A stretch of DNA of 64,000 bases from Pseudomonadota bacterium (lineage in GTDB: Bacteria; Desulfobacterota; Desulfovibrionia; Desulfovibrionales; Desulfovibrionaceae), in NCBI GenBank assembly GCA_023403845.1, contig JAEYDL010000026.1:62001-126000 (forward strand), read 5' to 3'. This document shows positions 15,449-24,302 of the stretch, piece by piece. The translations under genes and the position numbers were made by a program. The notes below the pieces were generated by a model. That model was not told the DNA's origin. It made no database searches and was given only the letters and a program-made list of their open reading frames with translations. Every line of letters starts with the position of its first letter. Positions within the stretch are counted from its first letter, which is position 1.

Positions 15449-16216
15449 ATGACTGTAAAAGTAGGAATCATCGGCGGCAGCGGACTGGACAACCCGGACT
15501 TTCTTTCCAATGCGCGAGACACGTATTCGGGAACGCAATGGGGAGAACCCTCTGCTCCCATTCGGGAAGGCGACATTGAAGGCGTCCCCGTAGCCCTGCT
15601 CGCCAGACACGGGCGCAATCATACGCTCTCCCCTTCGGCGGTGAATTATCGCGCCAACGTTCAGGCACTCAGGAATGCGGGCTGCACACACATTCTTGCG
15701 ACGACCGCCGTGGGATCTCTACGCGAAGAGATAGGACGCGGCGATCTGGTGATCATCGACCAGTTCATAGATTTTACCAGACAGCGCAAAATGACCTATC
15801 ATGAATATTTCAGTCCTCATGCGGCTGTTCATACGCCTATGGCCGATCCTTATGACCAGCAACTGAGAGAGGTGTTCATCCGTGCCTGCAGCGAACGTGG
15901 CTATGCCTTTCACCCCGCAGGTACTGTAATCACCATTGAAGGCCCACGCTTTTCCACTCGCGCCGAATCACGCATGTTCCGCAGCTGGGGCGCGGATATT
16001 ATCAATATGTCCATCGCCACAGAGACGATACTCGCTAATGAACTCGGCATCCCGTACGCTGCCATAGGCATGTCTACCGATTATGACTGCTGGAAATGCG
16101 ACGAGCACCCGGTAAGCTGGGAGGAAATCTGCCGTGTTTTCCAGAATAACGCCGAAAAGGTGACCACTATTCTTCGCGACAGCATCCCCCTGATTGCCGC
16201 CGTTGTCGGACGTTGA
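15449..16216 (+). CDS. mtnP: S-methyl-5'-thioadenosine phosphorylase
   Basis: Phosphorolysis of methylthioadenosine to adenine and 5-methylthioribose-1-phosphate, feeding MtnA encoded just upstream. The 255-residue protein has 'VGIIGGSGLDNPDFL' at the N-terminus, 'LLARHGRNHTLSPSAVNYRANVQAL' (phosphate/ribose site RHGRNH, INYRAN-like SAVNYRANV), 'TIEGPRFSTRAES' and 'INMSIATETILANELGIPYA' (family NMT/S..E motif). 'STDYDCW' contains the purine-contacting aspartates. These identify MTA phosphorylase rather than general purine nucleoside phosphorylase. AAAGGAA precedes the ATG. It is the last of three cotranscribed mtn genes and runs convergently against the capA-like gene with a 40-bp gap. Confidence 0.94.
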   Translation: MTVKVGIIGGSGLDNPDFLSNARDTYSGTQWGEPSAPIREGDIEGVPVALLARHGRNHTLSPSAVNYRANVQALRNAGCTHILATTAVGSLREEIGRGDLVIIDQFIDFTRQRKMTYHEYFSPHAAVHTPMADPYDQQLREVFIRACSERGYAFHPAGTVITIEGPRFSTRAESRMFRSWGADIINMSIATETILANELGIPYAAIGMSTDYDCWKCDEHPVSWEEICRVFQNNAEKVTTILRDSIPLIAAVVGR

Positions 16217-16256
16217 ACAACATGGCGAGCAATACCGGACACTCCCCAGATTCGTG

Positions 16257-17357
16257 TCACCGCTCATATACAGTATAAAAACCTTCAGCGTCAGGTAACC
16301 CGTCTATATCGAAAAATGACAGTATTTCCGAATTGATCTGTTCCAGTTTTTCATCCAGAACCTCGTCCCTCACGCCTTCGGCAGCTGCGAAGGATGCCGG
16401 AAGCGCCGGGTGGATGGTAATAAAATATCGTCCTTCCGGTGTGCGTACCTTTTCTACCCAGATAGGCAGCAGGCGCACGCTCTGCAGCACCCATGACCGA
16501 TCCAGCATTGATTGTTTGAACTCCACGCTGAGAACAATGGACCGTTCACGTGGAACAGTTCGCTGACAGGAGATGAAATTGCCGAGCGACCATGCCACAA
16601 ACTGCGTCTTGCTTCCGGCGTCAATCCGTTCCATGGGTTGCAGTACATGGGGGTGTGTCCCCACAATAAGATCGATGCCCAGCTCGAAGCCAACGGCAGC
16701 CAGCTTCCTCTGAGCGGCGTTGGGAGTCGTCTGGTATTCATTACCCCAGTGAAACGCACCGATGATGATATCGGCGCCCTCCTCCCGCAGCCTGTGCACA
16801 TCTTCGGCAAGCCTCTGCTCATCCAGAGTGTACAGGATTACCCCCTGCAGCTGCTTTCCCCTCAACCCCGCATTCGTACCATACGTTCCGCTGACGATTC
16901 CGATGCGCATACCTCCGCGCTCGACAAGAAGCGGTCGAGCTTCTTCCCCGGGAGGGAACAGACCCGTTACCTCAAACCCCTTCTTCTGCAGGATATCCCG
17001 TGTACGCACGGCGCCTTGAACGCCGCGATCAAAAATATGATTATTGGCCAGAAGCAACGTCGTAAAACCGCTTTCTCTAAGCGTTTCGGCCAAGCTGTCC
17101 GGAGTATTGAAGGCAGGATATCCAGTATAGGGAGGCCGGCCCCTCAGAACCGTTTCAAAATTGCCGATGACCATATCCCCTGAAAGGAAAGGCGCGATGA
17201 ACTGAAACTGGGGATTAAAATCATATGTATCGCCAACGCGGGCGCTATCCAGCTGATCCTGATGCACCATGATGTCGCCTACAAAAACGAGCTTTACTGC
17301 CATGGCCGGACCCGGCACGCCCAGAACCATCAGTAAGAATAACAAGACAAGTCGCAT
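16257..17357 (-). CDS. Exported CapA/PgsA-type metallophosphatase-fold protein
   Basis: A 366-residue protein of the CapA (poly-gamma-glutamate capsule) family. It has a signal peptide (MRLVLLFLLMVLGVPGPAMA), then the fold's metal-site motifs: 'VFVGDIMVH', 'DMVIGNFETVL', 'LLLANNHIFDRG', 'GAFHWGNEY', 'GTHPHVLQPMERI' and 'WSLGNFI'. The order GD-x-M/V, NxE, NNH, H-W and H-x-H matches calcineurin-like phosphoesterase relatives. Polyglutamate synthesis partners (CapB/CapC) are absent, so a capsule role cannot be assumed. AGGAGGACGC precedes the ATG. It is monocistronic, convergent with mtnP. The substrate is unknown. Confidence 0.87.
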   Translation of the reverse strand: MRLVLLFLLMVLGVPGPAMAVKLVFVGDIMVHQDQLDSARVGDTYDFNPQFQFIAPFLSGDMVIGNFETVLRGRPPYTGYPAFNTPDSLAETLRESGFTTLLLANNHIFDRGVQGAVRTRDILQKKGFEVTGLFPPGEEARPLLVERGGMRIGIVSGTYGTNAGLRGKQLQGVILYTLDEQRLAEDVHRLREEGADIIIGAFHWGNEYQTTPNAAQRKLAAVGFELGIDLIVGTHPHVLQPMERIDAGSKTQFVAWSLGNFISCQRTVPRERSIVLSVEFKQSMLDRSWVLQSVRLLPIWVEKVRTPEGRYFITIHPALPASFAAAEGVRDEVLDEKLEQINSEILSFFDIDGLPDAEGFYTVYER

Positions 17358-17671
17358 ATGCGTCCTCCTGTCTCACCTTAACCTGAGAGGAATCTGAAAA
17401 CCAAGCGCTTTTCCGCAAAAATCTGCAAAGAGAATTTCCCCATGTGAAAAGATCCGTCCAGACTCTTCCGTATTGCATGACAGAGCCGGCGACGATCAGA
17501 CAGTGGTCGTCCCCAGCAGAATACCTTCAAGTCCGCAATTGCCTGTAATCTCCCGGAAAACTCCATAAAAATGAACCAACATACATATTTTCTTGACTTT
17601 TTCTTTACTTATGGCGTAATGCCAGACGGCATGGCTTCAGGATGGCACTACAAGGAATCAGAGAACAGCAT
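17358..17671. other. Divergent intergenic region
   Basis: About 310 bp between the minus-strand capA-like gene and the plus-strand FNT gene. It should hold both promoters. A TTGACT at 17593-17598 with TAATGC 18 bp on is the best candidate for the FNT side but is weak. No RNA gene or repeat is seen. Confidence 0.35.
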
Positions 17672-18511
17672 ATGGCAGTCAGAAATATCTACACACCTGT
17701 CGAAATTTGCGCGGCAACTGTTGAAACAGGAATCACCAAGGCATCGTTGTCCGCATGCAGGACCATGCTCCTCGGAATTCTGGCCGGGGCCTTTATCGCC
17801 TTCGCTGCAGAAGGTTCAAATATGGCTGCCTTCAATCTTCTGGCATCCCCGGACACTTATGGAATCGGAAAGGCGCTTGCCGGAGCCGTCTTCCCCACCG
17901 GGTTGATGCTCGTCCTGATTGCCGGAGGGGAGCTCTTTACAGGCAATACACTGATGCTCATGGGCGTCGCCGGAGGCAGGCTGTCCCTGCGGACCGTGTT
18001 GCGAAACTGGTTCTTCGTTTACATAGGCAACATGATCGGCGCATTGTTCGTCGCCCATATGATGGTGCAGTCCGGTCTCTTTTCTCAGGGCGACAACCTG
18101 CTCGGAGGCATGACTATCCGCATCGCGGCAGGCAAGACAGCACTACCGTTTTGGGCCGCCCTTTATCTCGGCATCATGTGCAACTGGCTCGTTTGTCTTG
18201 CTGTATGGATGGCCTATGGAGCCATGGACATGGCAGGCAAGTGCCTTGCCATATTTTTCCCCATATTTCTGTTCATTGTTTCGGGTTTTGAGCACTCGGT
18301 GGCGAATATGTACTATATTCCCGCAGGAATCTTTGCCAAGGCCAATACGGCATGGGCGGTCGCTTCCGGCTTGTCCCCGGAAGCACTGCTCCGGCTCGAC
18401 TGGTATGGTTTCCTCATTGGAAACCTCCTGCCCGTCACCCTTGGCAATATTATAGGGGGAGGCCTGTTCGTAGGAATGGCCTACTATCTGGCCTATGGAA
18501 TCAAAAAATAA
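17672..18511 (+). CDS. Formate/nitrite-transporter (FNT) family channel
   Basis: Pentameric inner-membrane channel for small monovalent anions such as formate, nitrite or hydrosulfide. About 279 residues and six helices are predicted. Family marks are 'YTPVEICAATVETGITKASLS', 'GAFIAFAAEG', 'GGELFTGNTLMLMGV' (first re-entrant loop), 'NWFFVYIGNMIGAL', and 'IMCNWLVCLAVWMAYGAMDMAGK' followed by 'VSGFEHSVANMYYIPAG' (central histidine in GFEHS). The start at 17672 gives the usual short N-terminus; 17642 is an alternative ten residues longer. It lies 14 bp ahead of a dicarboxylate-symporter gene, so the two are likely one operon. The anion carried cannot be decided here. Confidence 0.92.
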   Translation: MAVRNIYTPVEICAATVETGITKASLSACRTMLLGILAGAFIAFAAEGSNMAAFNLLASPDTYGIGKALAGAVFPTGLMLVLIAGGELFTGNTLMLMGVAGGRLSLRTVLRNWFFVYIGNMIGALFVAHMMVQSGLFSQGDNLLGGMTIRIAAGKTALPFWAALYLGIMCNWLVCLAVWMAYGAMDMAGKCLAIFFPIFLFIVSGFEHSVANMYYIPAGIFAKANTAWAVASGLSPEALLRLDWYGFLIGNLLPVTLGNIIGGGLFVGMAYYLAYGIKK

Positions 18512-18525
18512 CCAGAGGGGGAATT

Positions 18526-19788
18526 ATGGCATCACGAAAGATGAGCCTGCCGATGCAAATGGTGCTTGGCCTTGTTCTCGGCGTCATCGTGGGAAGCCTT
18601 GCTTCCGCGGAAATTACCGGAACCTATCTGCGGCCTTTCGGTCAGCTGTTCATCACCCTGATCCGCATGGTCGTCGTTCCGCTGGTCCTCTCCACGATTA
18701 TAGCAGGGGCCGCGGGCATTCATGACCTCAGCAAACTGGGGCGCGTGGCCAGCAAGACGATCATCTATTATTTCGCAACCACCGGTCTTGCCGTTCTTAT
18801 CGGTCTGGTCCTTGCAAATATTATTCAGCCCGGCATCGGACTGGATCTCTCCACGGAAGGACTCAAGGCCGCCAACGTTAACCCTCCCAAGCTGGTGGAT
18901 ACCCTGCTCGCCATCGTGCCCATGAACCCCATTGATGCACTGGCCAAGGGCAATATGCTGCAGGTGATCTTCTTTGCCGTCATTTTTGGTTTCGCTCTCA
19001 GTTCTCTGGGTGAAACGGGCAGACCCCTGCTGCGCATCTTTGAACTCACGGGCGACGTCATGATCCGTATGACCAACATGGTCATGATGTATGCCCCCAT
19101 CGGCGTATTCGGCCTTATGGCCTATACGGTAAGCCAGTATGGCCTCGCCGTGCTTTTGCCTCTCGGCAAGCTCATCGCCGTCGTTGCTGTCGCTGGCGTT
19201 ATTCATGTACTCATCTGCTATACGCCTTTGGTCGCATTCGTCGTCCGCATGCCCCTGTCCAAATTCTACAAGGGTATTTTCAGCCCCTGGCTCATCGCCT
19301 TCACGACCTGCTCCAGCGCTGCGGCTCTCCCCGCCAATCTGCAGTCCGTCAGGAAACTCGGTGCAACCAAAAGTGTGGCCAGCTTTTCCATTCCGCTCGG
19401 CAACACCATCAATATGGACGGTACCGCCATCTACATGGGCGTAGCTGCCGTATTTGCCGCCGAAATTTATAATATCCCGCTGACATTGGCCGACCAGCTC
19501 ACTGTTTTGCTGATGGGACTCCTCGCCTCCATTGGTACGGCCGGAGTTCCGGGAGCCGGACTCATTATGGTCAGTATAGTGTTCACTCAGGTGGGGATTC
19601 CCCTCGAAGCCATCGCGCTCATTGCCGGCATCGACCGTATCCTCGACATGATCCGTACCTCCCTCAATGTTCTTGGCGACGCCACCGGCGCTGTACTGGT
19701 CACCAAACTTGAAGGAGAGTTGTACTCCGAACCGTTTGAAGAAGGCGAAAGCACTCTTAAGACAGGAACTGAATCCTTCGAAAGCTGA
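18526..19788 (+). CDS. Dicarboxylate/amino acid:cation symporter (DAACS family)
   Basis: Sodium- or proton-driven importer related to GltP, DctA and GltPh, 420 residues. The ATG at 18526 follows GAGGGGG and yields a normal N-terminus (MASRKMSLPMQMVLGLVLG). Family marks include 'GQLFITLIRMVVVPLVLSTIIAG', 'SPWLIAFTTCSSAAALPANLQ' (serine-rich hairpin TCSSAAALP), 'PLGNTINMDGTAIYMGVAAVF' (NMDGT motif), 'ASIGTAGVPGAGLIMVSIV' and 'GIDRILDMIRTSLNVLGDATGAVLV'. These cover both re-entrant loops and the substrate-binding helix 8. It is cotranscribed with the FNT channel and ends at a bidirectional terminator. Substrate (aspartate, glutamate, succinate or malate) is not determinable. Confidence 0.93.
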   Translation: MASRKMSLPMQMVLGLVLGVIVGSLASAEITGTYLRPFGQLFITLIRMVVVPLVLSTIIAGAAGIHDLSKLGRVASKTIIYYFATTGLAVLIGLVLANIIQPGIGLDLSTEGLKAANVNPPKLVDTLLAIVPMNPIDALAKGNMLQVIFFAVIFGFALSSLGETGRPLLRIFELTGDVMIRMTNMVMMYAPIGVFGLMAYTVSQYGLAVLLPLGKLIAVVAVAGVIHVLICYTPLVAFVVRMPLSKFYKGIFSPWLIAFTTCSSAAALPANLQSVRKLGATKSVASFSIPLGNTINMDGTAIYMGVAAVFAAEIYNIPLTLADQLTVLLMGLLASIGTAGVPGAGLIMVSIVFTQVGIPLEAIALIAGIDRILDMIRTSLNVLGDATGAVLVTKLEGELYSEPFEEGESTLKTGTESFES

Positions 19789-19809
19789 TCGAAGGAAAGA
19801 ATTTGAGAA

Positions 19810-19848
19810 AAGAGGTCAATATCCAAAAGATATTGACCTCTTCCTTAT
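19810..19848. terminator. Bidirectional intrinsic terminator
   Basis: A 14-bp perfect stem AAGAGGTCAATATC / GATATTGACCTCTT with loop CAAAA has T-rich tails on both strands (CCTTATT on plus, TTCTC on minus). It sits between the converging symporter and rsmE genes. Confidence 0.85.
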
Positions 19849-19911
19849 TGGGACCATTCCCAAAAGCAAAAATCCAGTCCGGATTCTCCCCATGCCCGTC
19901 TGCTCAGCTCT

Positions 19912-20688
19912 TCAGTCCTGCGGCAGCTGCCGCTTCCACCAGTGCAGTCCCAGGCACAGCATGGCAGCAGTCTCCCAACGAAGAACGCGTTCTCCAAGAG
20001 TAGCCGGCAAGAAACCGGCACAGCGCAACTCTTCAACCTCCCGGGTCGTAAAGCCCCCCTCCGGACCAACTACGCAAATGTTCGTCCCAGGCTTTCCAAG
20101 AACATCCGGAGTCAACGAGATCACGGCCTCATATCCGTTTTCCACCAGCACATGTTTTGTTGCATCGGGAAAGGATTCGGCAAGAGTCCGTAATTCGGTC
20201 ACACCTCCGGGCAGCGTGCGCAATTCCGGCAACCAGGGATTCCTGCACTGCTTGGCCCCGGCAACAAGCTGTCCATGCCAGGAATCCTTGATGTCTCCGG
20301 GAACGGGAAATTGACTCCGATCCGCCTGCCACAACCAGATGCCGGCAGCTTCAAACTCGACTGCCTTTTCAAGTATCCATCCCCGTCTGGCAGCCTTGGT
20401 CCAGCCCGCCGCCAAAATAACGCGTGATTGCGGTTCCGGATAACGCCAGTCCTGCAAAAATTGCAACAGAACCTTGTTTCTGCGGCAGGAAGCCACGCGA
20501 AAAAGTCCCTCGCGCCCCTTTCCGTCCAGGACACGGATTTCCTCCCCCTCCCGAATGCGCAGAACACGCGTCAGGTGATGACTTTCAACCGCGTCAAGTT
20601 CATATGGCTCCTTCCATGCTTCAGGAGGCATAAAAAAAGTTCGCGCGTCGGACCAGTCCGGCGGCGCGGGAATATCCTGCAGATTCAT
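19912..20688 (-). CDS. rsmE: 16S rRNA (uracil-1498-N3)-methyltransferase
   Basis: Methylates U1498 of 16S rRNA using SAM. The 258-residue protein has an N-terminal PUA-like part ('VESHHLTRVLRIREGEEIRVLDGKG' in pieces: HHLTRVLR, IRVLDGKG) and a C-terminal SPOUT knot. Marks are 'GWTKAARRGWILEKAVEFEAAGI' (EKAVE), 'CVVGPEGGFTTREVEEL' and 'LGERVLRWETAAM', the SAM-binding trefoil loops typical of RsmE. It lies 20 bp after the unknown 574-residue gene on the same strand and is probably cotranscribed with it. In many bacteria rsmE neighbours prmA, which is not seen here. Confidence 0.93.
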   Translation of the reverse strand: MNLQDIPAPPDWSDARTFFMPPEAWKEPYELDAVESHHLTRVLRIREGEEIRVLDGKGREGLFRVASCRRNKVLLQFLQDWRYPEPQSRVILAAGWTKAARRGWILEKAVEFEAAGIWLWQADRSQFPVPGDIKDSWHGQLVAGAKQCRNPWLPELRTLPGGVTELRTLAESFPDATKHVLVENGYEAVISLTPDVLGKPGTNICVVGPEGGFTTREVEELRCAGFLPATLGERVLRWETAAMLCLGLHWWKRQLPQD

Positions 20689-20708
20689 GACGGAAACTCC
20701 CCAATGAT

Positions 20709-22433
20709 CTATTCCGGTGAAACGTTTTTTCTCGACTTCTGAATGGAGGCGAACTCATCCCGCAGACTGATCAGCCTGCGGTAATTCTTCCGGATTTCCA
20801 GCCCATTTGCTGAAAGTTTCTCCTCCGGAACCCGGATGTATTTTCTGAGCAGGTATCGATCGTCCAATATTCTTTCTATGTTGTGTAATACGCTCTGTAC
20901 CAGCGGATCAAAGTAATTCGCGAGTTCAAACTTCAGGTCACGGAGCAGATCCACGGCCTCACTGAGCATACGCCCGTAGGACAGACGTTCCCCCCGATAA
21001 TTTCGGGAAATGATATCCTCAAGATAACGTACCGTACGCGCCTGCCGGATATAAGCATATTTGGCAAGGACCTCGTGATGCAGCTCATGCATCATTTCAA
21101 AGGAATCCTGATTGGCTTCATCGCGCAAATAGGCATCCAGCACCTTGATCGTACTGGCGTAAAATTCATCGCTGTAGCCAATGATACGCCGCTGGTTCTT
21201 CGACAGCCATGCAAACAAAAATTTCAGCCTCTTTTCTTCCGTATCCGTATTCTCCACAAGTTCCGTTCGCTTGTAGATGACCCGTCCTACGTATTCCCCC
21301 CGCACGATATCGTTGAGGCGGAGGATCATCGTGCTCGTATCCTTGACGAGATTGATGCCCGAAAGAATGGCTCCGGACAAAGGATGGATAATTTCCTGAG
21401 ACTCCACGGACAACGCGCGATCCTGCCTCACATTGTCCGCATTGAATCTGTGCTGTTTGTACAGGAGACGTACAATGACTACACGTCTGTCTCTATCTAC
21501 AAAAAAGCCGCCTTCGTCACAAATTCGGAAAAGCTCCTTCTGCTCTGGTTCCAGACTCACCAGAGCTACCTTCTCTACCCGGGGATACAGACGGTTCTCC
21601 CCATTATTCCAGATTGTGGTGATCGTACGATCGGACTGGCCCAGAACGCGAATCAGGAAGCGTTCTCCCATCTTGTGCAGACGACGGGAAAAAAGAGCCG
21701 CAGACGTTCTACGCTCGGAGGCAACGGGAAACCCGTACAGCTCCATGAGAAACTGATATACAAACTGCCGGTTGCGTTCATACATCTCATTGTCGCCGAT
21801 CTTGAACTTGCCGATGCGCAGACCGAAACGCTTCAACTCTCCATCAATATCGGAAGGGAAAGAAGCAAAGATGCCCGCCAGATGAAAATGACCATAGCTG
21901 TCAGAAGCAAAGACGTGCGCCCTATCCATATTGAGCAGGTAGGGCATCAACACGGGATAGAAGTCGAGCACGGCGGTATCCACTCTCCGGAATTCTTCCC
22001 GGAAAGGATCCTGTAATTTTTTGGGAAGACGGCTCAGGAATGTCTGGACGTTGCGGGCAATGACGTGGGTCTCCAGAGGACATGAATCCCCTTCCCCTAC
22101 GCCAACGCCACTCAAAACCGGATGCAGAATATCATATTGAAAAATCTCGTTAAAACTCTCCAGTTGTCTGTCAAAAGCCACCATTGAGAAACCTGGAAGT
22201 CCCTTGTACTCCCAGAGTTCGGCCTCAAAGGAGGGGAGCAGATCCCGCGTTTCCACCAGAGGATAATCCTTCTGCTCGCAGAATGGCTTGAGGAGACAGA
22301 ACTTGATATGAACGGCGTCCAGAAAATGCTTGAGCTCCTTAAGAGAAGATATGATCACGATATCCGAAAATCCGGACGTGGAAGACCACGGAAATTTTCC
22401 ATGGCTGAAAGCTTTTTTCCACGAAAAGGACAT
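20709..22433 (-). CDS. Unrecognised 574-residue protein
   Basis: I do not recognise this family. There is no signal peptide or membrane segment, so it is probably cytoplasmic. The N-terminal 250 residues are mixed alpha/beta, with 'SDIVIISSLKELKHFLDAVHIKFCLLKPFCEQ' near the start and aromatic-rich segments. Residues about 250-380 include 'VLGQSDRTITTIWNNGENRLYP' and 'GGFFVDRDRRVVIVRLLYKQHRFN'. The C-terminal 200 residues look strongly helical and charged. They include 'EMMHELHHEVLAKYAYIRQ', which by letter contains HExxH but lacks other protease marks, and 'LEDIISRNYRGERLSYGRML'. Codon use looks like that of its neighbours. It sits 20 bp upstream of rsmE on the same strand. A role near RNA or ribosomes would be a guess from context only. 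Confidence 0.8.
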   Translation of the reverse strand: MSFSWKKAFSHGKFPWSSTSGFSDIVIISSLKELKHFLDAVHIKFCLLKPFCEQKDYPLVETRDLLPSFEAELWEYKGLPGFSMVAFDRQLESFNEIFQYDILHPVLSGVGVGEGDSCPLETHVIARNVQTFLSRLPKKLQDPFREEFRRVDTAVLDFYPVLMPYLLNMDRAHVFASDSYGHFHLAGIFASFPSDIDGELKRFGLRIGKFKIGDNEMYERNRQFVYQFLMELYGFPVASERRTSAALFSRRLHKMGERFLIRVLGQSDRTITTIWNNGENRLYPRVEKVALVSLEPEQKELFRICDEGGFFVDRDRRVVIVRLLYKQHRFNADNVRQDRALSVESQEIIHPLSGAILSGINLVKDTSTMILRLNDIVRGEYVGRVIYKRTELVENTDTEEKRLKFLFAWLSKNQRRIIGYSDEFYASTIKVLDAYLRDEANQDSFEMMHELHHEVLAKYAYIRQARTVRYLEDIISRNYRGERLSYGRMLSEAVDLLRDLKFELANYFDPLVQSVLHNIERILDDRYLLRKYIRVPEEKLSANGLEIRKNYRRLISLRDEFASIQKSRKNVSPE

Positions 22434-23117
22434 GATCGTTCTCTCTTCTTCCGTTAATGTTCCGGTCTTTGTCGGAGCAACATGCCAACAGAGGGAAAGG
22501 ATTCACCGGAGAAAGTCTCCGATATTCGCTTCCACTCCAATATGCTGATATTGCACAACAGCATACACAAAAAAGAAAGCTCCACCCCAACACGATATCT
22601 TTCCTGGCGACAGCGGACTTACTTCGGAAACGGACGCCAGCCTCCAGGAGACTCGCAGGTTAGGATGCACTTCTACTATTTCAGGGCAAATAACCACCTC
22701 TCGCACCTCCGTCAATACTGGCGAGATGCCTTTTCATTTATTCATCATGCTAACATGTTGAAATCATGTGCTGGTCGTGTTTTTCTTAGTCTTCATATTC
22801 GTCCCTGCTGCAAACACTCTCCGCTCGTATGCCGCTGGCCGTTCTCTGCCGCCGTTCCTGAGAGCAAAAAGACTACGTCCGCGGTCTGGACAGTCACAGT
22901 CTGACAGGATGTGCAACCCTGGATACCCGGCTGAAATGCTTGACCTGCCGCGGGACGGCCACCTCTGGGCATAATGCCAATGACGGTCGATTGATCCTTT
23001 ATCCCTTCTTTTGCGCTTGGCAGGTGGCGCATCCATGGAGTATATTCTGATGGTTCAAGATCGCATGTTTACTTTCCGGAGAAGCTACAGGCTCCACGGG
23101 CAACAGATGGAGAAGCC
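22434..23117. other. 680-bp region without a supported gene
   Basis: It lies between divergent genes. Several ORFs of 68-140 codons overlap each other on both strands, but none has a good start site or a recognisable product. The minus-strand one (22793-23032) contains 'GCTSCQTVTVQTADVV', which looks protein-like but matches nothing I know. A GGAG-AAAG-CTCC hairpin (about 22520) and a B12-box-like CCAGGAGAC (22644-22652) are present but isolated. Confidence 0.4.
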
Positions 23118-24302
23118 ATGAATGTAATCAGCACTCAAATGCGTTCAGCAATTGAAAACGGTTCCTGGATTCGTCGCATGTTCGAGGCGGGAATTCAGCT
23201 CAAGCAGCAGTACGGCGAAGATGCCGTATGCGATTTCAGCCTCGGCAACCCGGATCTTCCTCCACCTCCTGCAGTGGGAAAGACTCTGCGTTCTTTTGCC
23301 GAGCATGTGGATGAACCTTTCAGTCTCGGTTATATGCCCAATGCCGGATTTGGCTGGGCCCGTGAAAAACTGGCCGCACATCTTTCCCAAGAACATGGAA
23401 TCCGGCTGACCGCCGGAGATGTGATTCTCACCTGTGGCGCGGCCGGGGCACTCAACGCCATTTTTAAAGCGATACTTGAACCCGGAGACGAAGTGCTTTC
23501 CGTCACCCCCTATTTTGTGGAGTACGGCTTTTATGTGGGCAACCACGGTGGCGCCTTCCGGACTGTTCCCACCTTGCCTGATACCTTTGCACTGGACATC
23601 GACGCGACGGCCGCAGCCATTACGCCCAAGACCCGCGCCATGATCATCAATTCCCCGCACAACCCTACCGGAGCCGTATACACCCGCGCCGAGCTGGAAG
23701 CCCTGACGGAACTCCTGTCCCGGGCTTCGAAGCAAAACGGGCGTCCCATTTATCTCATTGCCGACGAACCGTACCGTTTCCTGACCTTTGACGGCGCGGA
23801 GGTCCCCAGTCTGCTGCCCATGTACCCCTATGCCGTCGCGGCAAGTTCCTTCTCAAAGAATTTGTCCCTCGCCGGGGAGCGCCTCGGGTATGTCGCGCTC
23901 TCTCCCCTTTTTGAAGAACGCAGCCAGTTGATGGCTGCACTCACGCTCGCCAATCGTATTCTCGGCTTTGTCAATCCTCCGGTCATCGGCCAGCAGATCA
24001 TGGCCGGAGCGCTGGGAGCGCAGGTGGACGTCTCCGTCTATGCGCGCCGCCGTCAGATGATGGCCGATATCCTGAGTGACGCAGGCTATGAGTTCCAGAT
24101 GCCGCGAGGAGCCTTCTATTTCTTCCCCAAAGCTCCTGGAGGGGATGATGTCGCGTTCGTCAGCAAACTGGCCGAAGAACGAATTCTCGCCGTTCCGGGG
24201 TCCGGTTTTGGAGGTCCAGGCCATTTCCGGCTCTCTTTCTGCGTCAGCGATGATGTGATCAGCCGTTCGGCGGATGGTTTTAAACGTGTACTTGCCCGCT
24301 GA
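23118..24302 (+). CDS. PLP-dependent aminotransferase, class I/II
   Basis: Fold-type I aminotransferase of the aspartate-aminotransferase superfamily, 394 residues. The Schiff-base lysine is K247 in 'ASSFSKNLSLAGERLGYVAL'. Other cofactor and substrate marks are 'VCDFSLGNPDLPPPPAV', 'LTCGAAGALNAIFKAILEPGDEVLSVTPYFVEY', 'INSPHNPTGAVYTRAEL' (NPTG), 'YLIADEPYRFL' (D-x-x-Y) and 'FRLSFCVSDDVI' with the carboxylate-binding arginine. The subgroup resembles bacterial enzymes annotated as aspartate or alanine-type transaminases, but the substrate cannot be set from motifs. It has its own upstream gap and precedes yceD by 195 bp. Confidence 0.9.
   Translation: MNVISTQMRSAIENGSWIRRMFEAGIQLKQQYGEDAVCDFSLGNPDLPPPPAVGKTLRSFAEHVDEPFSLGYMPNAGFGWAREKLAAHLSQEHGIRLTAGDVILTCGAAGALNAIFKAILEPGDEVLSVTPYFVEYGFYVGNHGGAFRTVPTLPDTFALDIDATAAAITPKTRAMIINSPHNPTGAVYTRAELEALTELLSRASKQNGRPIYLIADEPYRFLTFDGAEVPSLLPMYPYAVAASSFSKNLSLAGERLGYVALSPLFEERSQLMAALTLANRILGFVNPPVIGQQIMAGALGAQVDVSVYARRRQMMADILSDAGYEFQMPRGAFYFFPKAPGGDDVAFVSKLAEERILAVPGSGFGGPGHFRLSFCVSDDVISRSADGFKRVLAR

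Noticed and set aside
18352..18525. Longer start for the DAACS symporter
   Set aside because: It would overlap the FNT gene by 160 bp. The ATG at 18526 has GAGGGGG and the family N-terminus.
22644..22652. B12-box-like CCAGGAGAC
   Set aside because: The rest of a cobalamin riboswitch (GGTGAA.TCC, GCCCC..ACTGT) is not found at the right distance upstream.
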